From contig JAVTVY010019498.1 in the NCBI GenBank assembly GCA_036873755.1, positions 1 through 64,000 on the forward strand: 64,000 nucleotides of DNA. Reading direction: 5' to 3'. The DNA is from Hanleya hanleyi. Its lineage: Eukaryota; Mollusca; Polyplacophora; Lepidopleurida; Hanleyidae. The notes below the pieces were generated by a model that ran no database searches, was not told the origin of the DNA, and saw only the letters and a program-made list of their open reading frames with translations. Position 1 is the stretch's first letter. Every line of letters starts with the position of its first letter. Below, in pieces: positions 56,895 to 64,000 of the stretch. The position numbers were made by a program, and so were the translations under genes.

Positions 56895-57910
56895 CATACT
56901 TTAATAAAATGTCAAATCTTCCTGATGAATTTTGCAAAAAGTACATTTAGTTTTTTTACCAAATAAAGAATTTCTTAGAAATGTAATGCCCTCTAGTAAT
57001 GCAGTCCCTTTCACAAAATGTACAGGGGAAAATAAAATGAATTTCATCTTCAATACTGTCGCCATTGCATAAATTACATATTCCCTCTTCAACATTCTCA
57101 CCTCTGTATCTACCAACTTCGACTCTGAGAGGCAGAACTCCACAACGGAGCTGAGCGACAAAGGAATATTCAAATTTGGATAAATTATATAAAAAATTTC
57201 AGTTTTATACTCTTGTTTAAACATTACATAGTTTCTCGGTTTTGGTTTATCTAAAATAGAAATTAACCAGCGACCAATTGTACTATTGTGCGGAGTTGTT
57301 TGCAAAACTCTGAGGTTACCTCTTAAAACTATTATCGAAAATATGATTCATATCAGCGACAAACAAAATATTTTTAACATATGTACTCCATCTCCCATTT
57401 CTAGACAATTCCCAAAGAAATACATGTCTTGTTAATCTACATCGATCCATACATACATACATAGCGATTCCATAACCGGATAATTTTAAGTATTTTAAAT
57501 GAGGGCCATCCAAAATCACCATAAATTGCGTCCAATGGTGTTAATTTATTAAATCCAAGATAGTATCTTTGTGCTCTATTTACTATATTAATACAGGATC
57601 GGGGAGTATTTTTATCACACCCCCAGACACCTACCCCATAATTCAAATTTAACTTTGTTAAATAAAGTAGTACAAGTTTGAAAGCACAAATTTGATATAG
57701 ATTTGCATTTACTTATTAATGTGCCAAGGCTCGACCAGCTGAATCAGACAATAAACTGGCAACAGTGTTCAACTGCATGTGTTCATCAAATATAACACCG
57801 AGGTATTTATAGTTTTCTATATAATCAATAACTGTGTCTCCGATTTTAAATATGTATTTACTTCTTGGCTTTCTACTCTTTCTAAAATGCCCAATGTTTG
57901 ATTTTGAATA
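56895..57910 (-). pseudogene. LINE-type retrotransposon C-terminal relic
   Basis: Minus-strand frames give, in order, YKYLGVIFDEHMQL (near 57800), NYGVGVWGCDKNTPRSCINI and LGFNKLTPLDAIYGDFGWP (57646-57437), ETSRKTRH-like and FLWELSRNGRW (near 57410), then LRCGVLPLRVEVGRYRGE and GICNLCNGDSIEDEIHFIF (near 57090). This is the post-reverse-transcriptase C-terminal region common in non-LTR retrotransposons, with a final CxxC...H zinc-knuckle-like motif. There are several frameshifts and no catalytic domain. The 62-codon frame just upstream (57914-58102) may belong to it. Confidence 0.65.
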
Positions 57911-58420
57911 ACATCATCTTGAAGTAGTTGATTTGTGCCAAATCGTCTGAAGTAGGGACATCAGACGGCTGTAAAAGGATGGGTTGTTGAGTTGTCTGTC
58001 CGCTTCCTGTAAGGTAATCGCTCTTGTTAATAAGGACTGTGGCACTGCCGTCGGTGGCCTGTTGATGACGACGTCTTTATAGGATTGAAGGCTGTTGATC
58101 ACTGAAGGCTGTTCATCACTAGTTCAAATTGTGTCCATCGCATTTTATCTAATTTTGTTTAATTAAAAACACATAAAGTTTTATGCCGAAATGGCTTAAC
58201 CGTGATTGCGTGTTGAAAGCAGCATTCCAACATTCCAAATACATGAATTCGTGTGTTTTCTAACGTTGTTTTTGCATAAACAATGGTTGTGCTAACATAG
58301 CTGCAACAAATTATTTTGCATCAATCAATATATTAGTCAATCACTTGAGTGTGATCACCATACAAAGCTAGATTCATAGCTGGTTCTAGAAGCTGCACCA
58401 CCAAGCTTCTTTCAACCCTG

Positions 58421-59835
58421 TTGACGAGGGCCCTTCAGGAGGTGAAAGTATTTTGGGAAAGGTATTGCGCCACTATTCCTAAAAACTCTGGCGTTGAATG
58501 TATGTGGATATTGAAAAACTCAAAATGTCTTACGAAAGAACTTGATGATAAATGTCACATACCGTATAGACATGTATCCACATGGGATTTCTCGACTCTC
58601 TATAATACAGTCCCTCATCAGGACCTTATTGACCGTCTAAGTTCATTAATAGTATGTGTTCAAGAAAACTGATCGTAGATATATTAATGTCGGAAGCAAT
58701 AAAGCATTCTTTAGCTCTACTACATACAAGAGATATCATTCATGGGATGTTTCTTTGTTTATAGAGTTGCTTGAATTTCTCATTAAAAATATCTATTTGA
58801 AATTTGGCAACACAATATATCAACAGCATATAGGTATTCCAGTAGGTACTAATTGAGCACCCCTATTGGCTGACCTATATCTGTTCTCTTATGAATATGA
58901 CTATATGCAGGCGCTTTCAAAAACCGATTCATTCAAAGCCCGTTCCTTCTCATTCACCAAACGCTATATAGACGATCTTCTCGCTGTGGATAATCGCTAT
59001 ATAAATGATGCAGTGAAGGATATATATCCACCTTCACTGGATTTGAAGGAAACTACAGATAACCCTACAGGCACATCATATTTAGACCTATATCTTTATA
59101 AAAATGAAGCGGGCCTTCTCTCTCGTCGACTGTATGACAAAAGAGATGATTACAATTTCGACATCGTAAACTATCCCTTTCTGGAGAGTAATATTCCAGT
59201 GGGACTTGCATATGGCGTATACATATAACGCCTAGTAGCATTTGTTAGATCATGTGTAAATGTGACGATTTTAACCAACGTCACAAAACATTGTTGCAGA
59301 AACTTATAAAACAGGGCTACACCACCAAGCGCCTCAACTCGAAGTTTGTCAAATTTGGCGATACATATCGCATGCTGATAGCAAAATACGAGCGTAGCGT
59401 GCAAGATATATGGCGTTACGTTTCGTAACTTGTGTCTAATTCCGCTTAACCCGAGGCTAGGGGCCGTATGAACCCACGTACTTCAAGATCCTCATGGTAC
59501 TCATATGAATAGTCACAAACAAAGCGTGACTGAGATACATCATTCTTTAGATGACGACATTACAACGAATATTATGGATTAAGAATACTGATCAGCGATA
59601 CGGATTTGATATTTTTGGAACATCATGATGTCTTGCCGGCATCATTCAAAACTGTTTACCGCTTCTCTCTTGCAGGAAACAACCCTACGTTTATGTATAC
59701 TATAATTGTCTTTTTGAATTTGGTACTAATACTGTTATATGGAATATGGAATAGGTCTTTGGATTATGGACGCGGATATTCTCCAATGGACGACAGCTGA
59801 ATTATGAATGACGGACCAGACGCTTGTGATTTCAC
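58421..59835 (+). pseudogene. Most complete YIDD reverse-transcriptase copy
   Basis: In order: STWDFSTLYNTVPHQDL (58585, first catalytic Asp region), RYINVGSNKAFFSSTTYKRY (58677), QQHIGIPVGTN followed by a TGA where relatives have Cys (58857), LLADLYLFSYEYDYM (58866), KRYIDDLLAVDN (58970, catalytic YIDD), SYLDLYLYK, RLYDKRDDYNFDIVNYPFL, GVYI then a stop (59226). A frameshift lies near 58660. The C-terminal homology continues out of frame to about 59430. The tail with the frame at 59606-59800 (LVLILLYGIWNRS) and the ending CAGACGCTTGT follow. The catalytic residues are intact but the gene cannot yield one protein. Confidence 0.85.
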
Positions 59836-59959
59836 GTATGCAAACTGGAACCCGTCTCATGTAAACGCTAAACTGGACACTATTACAATATTTTGGACCG
59901 ATGTTTCTAAAGTATTTTTGCAACGCATTTATCTCATCTGGCCTGTGCATTTTGGAACC

Positions 59960-60564
59960 TGTCCAGGCCTTGGGGGAGGGGAGGGGGTCTGAAACTGACC
60001 CTGGGATCAAGGTGTCCCAGAGAGTGTAAAAAAATTAAGATGGCCGCTTCGATGACGTCATCTCCAAAACAGGCATTTTTTGGTCGATTTTTCGGTTACA
60101 TTTTTGAATTTTTCATTCATGTGTTTTCTTGCAAAAGCTGCATGATAAATTAAAAACTAATAGCCTGATATAAAATAAAACCGATTTTGCCTCAATTTTC
60201 CTAGAAGAAAAGGATGAATTTTGAAGAAAAATGACGAAAACATCACTCTTTTTTTGTACCCCACATGGCCACCATCTTGAGTTTACCCTTGATCCTCTAC
60301 TGGGGGGCGTTGGTATAAAATAGGTTCAAAAATGACCCAAGTCGCGGAGGGTCGGCTTTCATTTTTTTGTCGTTCCGCAGATAGGGGAAAAAGTTTGGTT
60401 GGAGGGGGCATCATTTGGTCATATTTGTTCATTTTTTCACAGCTTTCACGATAAATTAGTAAATAATAGTCTGCTATGAAATAAAACAGATTATGCCCCA
60501 ACTGTCCTCAAAGAAAAGCATGAATTTTGAAGAAAAATGCCGAAAACATCACTTTTCTCGTACC
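59960..60564. repeat. Dispersed repeat with internal partial duplication
   Basis: Inverse of the repeat at 9990-10470 (AAGATGGCCGCTTCGATGAC, TTGGTCGATTTTTCGG, TTTTTTGTCGTTCCGCAGAT). The segment 60100-60270 recurs diverged at 60430-60560 (TTTTGAAGAAAAATG, GAAAACATCACT, GTACCCCACA). Confidence 0.65.
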
Positions 60565-60757
60565 CCACAGGGCCGCTTCATTTTCTATAAAGATACAGGC
60601 CTAAATTTGATGTGCCTATAGGGCTGTCTGAAGTTTCCATCAAACTCAGTGAAGGTCGATATATATCCCTCACTGCGTCATTTATATAGCGATTATCCAC
60701 AGCGAGATCATCTAAATAGCGTTTGGTAAATGTCAAGGAACGGGCCTTGAATTAACT
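60565..60757 (-). pseudogene. Short fragment of the YIDD reverse transcriptase
   Basis: Minus-strand fragment covering the region from just upstream of the YIDD motif to the SYLDLYLYK segment, diverged and frameshifted. The Maverick terminus lies about 130 bp downstream. Confidence 0.65.
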
Positions 60758-60883
60758 AGCCAATTTTGAGTATTTATTTAGATATTTATAGAGAGGATAT
60801 TCTCTTGTAAGAAAAATATGATATTTCAAACCAAAACCAACTTTGGTTCTTTCAAACAATCAAACTTTCTAATATACTAGGTG

Positions 60884-61420
60884 AGTAGTATATAAAAAAC
60901 AAATTCCTTATGATTTATGCAAATGAGATGACGTCATCGATGACGTCACAGAGCTCTCGTCCAATCAGAAGCGAGTATTTCAAATCCGTCACAGAGCTCT
61001 CGTCCAATCAGAAGGGAGTATTTCAAATCCGTCACAGAGCTCTCGTCCAATCAGAAGTCGTCTACTGTCCAGCAATCTCCGGCAATGTCCGGGCCTCTCC
61101 GGGACAATAGATAGCCTTTGCAGGTCAAAAAATAGTTCTTTGACCTTTGTATTCCTCCGCGGTGATGCGGTCTGCCTCCGCTGGCAGAAAGTAGTCCCAC
61201 GGAATGTACACCCTGACTGGGGGTTTTCCCCCGGCCCGCAGCGCGGATGATCGCCGGAAGTGCGCGGGTTATTGCTATAATCAAAGGATTGACCTGTTTG
61301 TTGTTGTTGCCTTGGACTAACCCATCAGAATAGTACTTATTACGCTGTAGAGCTACGTATAGGCGTATATAACAGGTCGCTCTGCGTCCTACACGTCCAT
61401 TCCTGCGGAATGACGGAGAC
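60884..61420 (+). promoter_or_regulatory. Terminal repeat and first promoter of the Maverick
   Basis: In order: AGTAG terminus, octamer ATGCAAAT (60917), CRE doublet (two TGACGTCA at 60929-60948), three CCAATCAGAAG/GAGCTCTCG repeats (60950-61050), the TATTCCTCCGCGGTGATGCG block (61149), a GTTGTTGTTG run (near 61302) and TATATAA at 61366-61372, 57 bp before the ATG at 61423. Confidence 0.65.
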
Positions 61421-61422
61421 CC

Positions 61423-61722
61423 ATGATTTTACAGCATGCGACCGTGGTTAATTCGTTCACGGGTTACCGAGCAGTGGTTCGGTCCATGTTTGCAGATGGC
61501 GACGACAACGAGGGGCGACGCCAGATCCTGAAAGAGTTCACAGAAGCGGTCCTCGAAAGAGTGCACTCGATGGAGAGGTGTGCCATTACTCACCACTACT
61601 GGACTATGCCAGCCATCCTTGATGCCCGGGCTATGGACCACGAGCGCTCACGCCGGAACCAGCGACGGCTGGTTGGCCTAGTCATGATCTGTGCCCTATT
61701 GACCCTGGCGCTGCGGCATTGA
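61423..61722 (+). CDS. Small tail-anchored protein
   Basis: A 99-residue frame that I do not recognise. It is mostly polar and helical, with RRNQRR followed by LVGLVMICALLTLAL at the C-terminus, which looks like a single membrane anchor. An upstream ATG at 61411 is in another frame and closes after 13 codons. A TATATAA box lies 57 bp before the chosen start. It is the first gene of the Maverick. It could be a virion-membrane or host-membrane factor, but no homology supports a role. Confidence 0.5.
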   Translation: MILQHATVVNSFTGYRAVVRSMFADGDDNEGRRQILKEFTEAVLERVHSMERCAITHHYWTMPAILDARAMDHERSRRNQRRLVGLVMICALLTLALRH

Positions 61723-61794
61723 CAGTGGGACCTCACCATAAATACGAGAGACAGTCTGCGTGTGTGTCATTCATCCTTCGTCCTTGGGTCAACC

Positions 61795-62292
61795 ATGTCA
61801 CCAGTCCTACGAGCCATCCTGCCCCTTACACCCCAGGTGGGGTTACACGTCTATGAAGATAAAGTCACCCTCGTGGAAGATCGGGATGTCTGTGGGTGGG
61901 GTTCGGAGTACACATCCACTACGGTTACCCTACACCGTGATGGCTGGACCAAATTTAAACGGGTGTTGAGCGGTGAGCTCGATGGAAACCTCATCCACCT
62001 CGAGAACGCCAACTACGTACACCGTGGACCCTTCTTTGCCCGTGTGGGGCGTTACCACGATCCTACGCAAAGCTTCACCCTAGACCCTGACCTGTGGACA
62101 GCCTTGGAGAAAGTGGTGCCTATTGTGGACCAGCTGTTTACACCGGACGAGCGGTCATCAGACCAGTTGCGGTGGGCTCGTGCTATTGAGCACGCGCTGG
62201 CTGAACCCAATGAACAACTGTATAGTCATGAACCAGACGACGAGGCTATAGACTATCCGGCTGAACTCAGTCAACCAACACAACGGTGGTAG
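61795..62292 (+). CDS. Hypothetical 165-residue Maverick protein
   Basis: I chose the ATG at 61795 because CATAAATA lies 58 bp upstream, in line with other genes here; an in-frame ATG at 61762 would add 11 residues and leave only 25 bp. The N-terminal half has alternating beta-like segments (LHVYEDKVTLVED, TTVTLHRDGWTKFKRVLSG), faintly like PC4-type single-strand DNA-binding domains; I would not assign this. The C-terminal half is acidic and helical. The gene sits between the small membrane protein and the integrase; the stop is 43 bp before the integrase ATG. Confidence 0.6.
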   Translation: MSPVLRAILPLTPQVGLHVYEDKVTLVEDRDVCGWGSEYTSTTVTLHRDGWTKFKRVLSGELDGNLIHLENANYVHRGPFFARVGRYHDPTQSFTLDPDLWTALEKVVPIVDQLFTPDERSSDQLRWARAIEHALAEPNEQLYSHEPDDEAIDYPAELSQPTQRW

Positions 62293-62335
62293 AAACTTGT
62301 TATAAATAAACCGGGTCCATCATCATTTTGTCACC

Positions 62336-63409
62336 ATGAAGCGCCGGGAGAAGGTGTTGGATAACTTATACTACAGTCCCGACAGTCCGGCTGCGTATAG
62401 TGCATTGTCGGCTCTCTATCGAGCGGTCAAACCCCAGGGGATACAACGTGCCCAAGTCCGAGATTGGTTAAGAAAACAAGACACCTATACCTTACATCGA
62501 TCTGTCCGTCGCCATTTTCTACGGAACCGGGTCATCGTGGGAGGAATAGATGCCCAGTGGCAAGCGGATTTGGTCGATATGAGCGCCTTTGCCAAACACA
62601 ACGATGGGAATCGGTATATCTTGACGTGCATCGATATCCTATCCAAGTATGCGTGGGTGGTACCCATCCGGACGAAAACGGGGGCGAATCTCATAGCGGC
62701 GTTCAAAGACATCTTCAAGACCGGGCGCAAACCTTTGTATTTGCAAACCGACGAAGGCACGGAATTCCTCAACAGACCGTTCCAAGCCTTTCTCAAGAAA
62801 CAGAAGGTCTTCTTCTTCCATACGTACAACGAGACCAAGGCTTCCGTGGTGGAAAGGTTCAGCAGGACATTCAAAGGCCGTATGTATAAATATTTCACCT
62901 ATAAGAATACAAGGCGGTACATCGATGTTCTCCCGAAACTTGTGAGGGGTTACAATCGAGCCTATCATCGAAGTATAGAGAGAGCCCCCATTACCGTGAC
63001 CCAACGCAATGAAGCCCAAGTTCGGCGTGTCTTGTACCCCATACAATCGCAACGAGCACCGAAGGCGGTGTACAAGGTCGGGGACCCTGTACGGATCGGT
63101 AAATTCAAGGGCAAGTTCGAGAAAAGTTACTTGCCCAACTGGAGCGATGACCACTTCCTGATTAAACGGCGCCTACCCCGACAGCGGCGAGTCTATGAAC
63201 TGGAAGATCTTCAAGGGGAACCGTTGTTAGGCACGTTTTACGAGATGGAATTACAGCCTGTCGTAAAAACACAGCAAGACTACTACACGGTGGAGCAGAT
63301 TTTGAAAACCGAACGTCGACGTGGCAAACTGTTTCATTTCGTGAAATGGCAAGGCTGGCCCAGTTCCTTCAATTCCTGGGTCCCAGCCAACCAGGTGAAA
63401 CGACTATAA
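62336..63409 (+). CDS. Polinton/Maverick integrase with chromodomain
   Basis: Intact 357-residue retroviral-type integrase, the enzyme that inserts the element and creates 6-bp target duplications. An N-terminal helical region (residues 1-65, LYYSPDSPAAYSALSALYRA) precedes the RNase-H-fold core. The core has D78 in QWQADLVDM, D139 in LQTDEGTEF and E173 in SVVERFSRTFKGRMYKY, the DDE catalytic triad. ILSKYAWVVPIRTK is a family signature. A C-terminal SH3-like segment (VRIGKFKGKFEKSYLPNWS, residues 252-270, and GTFYEMELQPVV) is followed by a chromodomain at 316-357 (YYTVEQIL, FHFVKWQGWP, SWVPANQV), which would tether integration to modified histone tails. TATAAATA at 62301, right after the previous stop, is the probable promoter. 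Related relics are at 47088 and 51206. Confidence 0.95.
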   Translation: MKRREKVLDNLYYSPDSPAAYSALSALYRAVKPQGIQRAQVRDWLRKQDTYTLHRSVRRHFLRNRVIVGGIDAQWQADLVDMSAFAKHNDGNRYILTCIDILSKYAWVVPIRTKTGANLIAAFKDIFKTGRKPLYLQTDEGTEFLNRPFQAFLKKQKVFFFHTYNETKASVVERFSRTFKGRMYKYFTYKNTRRYIDVLPKLVRGYNRAYHRSIERAPITVTQRNEAQVRRVLYPIQSQRAPKAVYKVGDPVRIGKFKGKFEKSYLPNWSDDHFLIKRRLPRQRRVYELEDLQGEPLLGTFYEMELQPVVKTQQDYYTVEQILKTERRRGKLFHFVKWQGWPSSFNSWVPANQVKRL

Positions 63410-63451
63410 AGCCAGACACCACTACCGTCATCCTTCATTCCACGTTCGACC

Positions 63452-64000
63452 ATGAACACGGTGCAACCGTCTCTGAACACAGCGTCTCCCAAAACGCGCA
63501 AAGCGCAAGTAGGCTTTGTGGTGATATTGCTAACCCTGCTGAGTGTGTTGTACGGAGGTGTATTTTACGACGTCGCCTATGTCAGCACGTTACTTAACCA
63601 ATTGAGAACACCAGCCATCAGTGAAACCGGTCTACAGAGAGCACCAGTCAACCCGTATCGAGCCCAGTCATCACCACACCCCCTGTACAAGCCACAACGA
63701 GCTCCACACCAAGCTCCACACCTACACCAAGTACACCTACTACGTCTGAAAACCCACCGGATTTCATCCCTCACAGTGAACAGACAACGACGACCAACGT
63801 TGTGCCCACCACCATCATCATCATCCCTGATAGTCAACAGACAACGACGTTGTACCCACCACTCCAGTTCACTGGTACCAAATTTACAAGAGCCGGGAAC
63901 CTTGGTGGTTCTGGATGATCTCATGGCGGAGACGGACAGTCGGGTCACCCAACTCTTTACCAAAGGCAGCCATCATCGACGGCTCAGCATCATCTACATT
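63452..64000 (+). pseudogene. Membrane/stalk ORF fused to packaging-ATPase 3' half
   Basis: One frame stays open for 183 codons to the window edge. Residues 20-43 (VGFVVILLTLLSVLYGGVFY) form a signal anchor. From about residue 60 the natural reading shifts: the +2 frame gives a Thr/Ser/Pro-rich stalk (TTSSTPSSTPTPSTPTTSEN) ending at a stop near 63917. The last 35 residues of the original frame read LVVLDDLMAETDSRVTQLF and KGSHHRRLSIIYI. This is the Walker B and following region of the Polinton FtsK/HerA-type (A32-like) packaging ATPase. No Walker A motif exists upstream, so at least 100 ATPase residues are missing. A deletion has joined two genes near 63880. Promoter-like TATAAAG (63405-63411) overlaps the integrase stop. 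Confidence 0.7.

Larger units (their letters stand above)
60884..64000 (+). mobile_element. Maverick/Polinton, left end, runs off the window
   Basis: The left terminus AGTAGTATATAAA (60884) matches the ends at 34137 and 11352/14414. The expected 6-bp target duplication on this side is TAGGTG (60878-60883). The element encodes two small proteins, a chromodomain integrase and a membrane/stalk ORF that runs into packaging-ATPase sequence, all on the plus strand with 40-130-bp gaps. Polintons are large self-synthesising, virus-like transposons of animals. The polymerase, protease and capsid genes, if present, lie beyond 64000. The ATPase junction suggests internal deletion. GC content is clearly higher than upstream. 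Confidence 0.85.

Noticed and set aside
61051..63597. Overlapping frames on both strands through the Maverick genes (for example 62464-62889 plus and 62639-63154 minus)
   Set aside because: They are shadows of the integrase reading frame without independent motifs.

Overview
The window is eukaryotic, from an animal genome. It has TATA boxes, AATAAA signals, C2H2 zinc-finger genes, a tRNA-derived SINE, Penelope-type and LINE reverse-transcriptase relics, and a Maverick/Polinton integrase with a chromodomain. The density of satellites, foldback elements and repeats rich in TGACCTTGA suggests a marine invertebrate, perhaps a mollusc or other lophotrochozoan; this is an inference from repeat style only. 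I found no convincing host protein-coding gene. Nearly everything identifiable is mobile DNA, much of it nested.

Layout. 1-4097: right part of a Polinton-like element carrying a small ORF, relics of two zinc-finger gene types, and long arrays of CRE-like and NRF-1-like sites. 5652-7594: foldback element with GACGTC-repeat ends and a 6-bp target duplication. 8.6-10.7 kb: truncated reverse transcriptase and a TGACCTTGA-rich repeat. 11352-14414: a 3.06-kb palindromic element with AGTAG termini, a perfect 6-bp target duplication (CACCTG) and a zinc-finger gene in one arm with a broken copy in the other. 15.2-16.4 kb: Penelope-like scraps, including a GIY-YIG endonuclease tail. 16.5-24.5 kb: a degenerate 160-180-bp tandem array split by a 6.2-kb CACTA-like transposon (17993-24168). 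24717-34898: a second, larger GACGTC foldback element containing a palindrome of palindromes and, inside it, a left-truncated Polinton-like element (28346-34137) with two tandem zinc-finger genes. 35-47 kb: mostly featureless AT-rich DNA with a SINE, foldbacks, a MITE and two apparently identical 453-bp direct repeats. 47.1-60.8 kb: Polinton integrase and polymerase relics, many fragments of one reverse-transcriptase family, a 509-bp tandem array and a LINE relic. 60884-64000: left end of a Maverick/Polinton with two small ORFs, the integrase, and a membrane/stalk ORF fused to the 3' half of a packaging ATPase; it runs off the window.

The main result is a family of Polinton-derived elements. 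The integrase-bearing element (60884), the two-gene zinc-finger element (ending at 34137) and the 3-kb palindrome (11352 and 14414) share AGTAG[T/C]ATA termini. They also share related internal modules: TATTCCTCCGCGG-type subterminal sequence, CCAAT/GAGCTC repeats, a common 3'-UTR with an AATAAA and a GTT tract, and CRE and NRF-1 palindromes. Zinc-finger genes appear to be the usual cargo, each with its own TATA box about 53 bp before the ATG.
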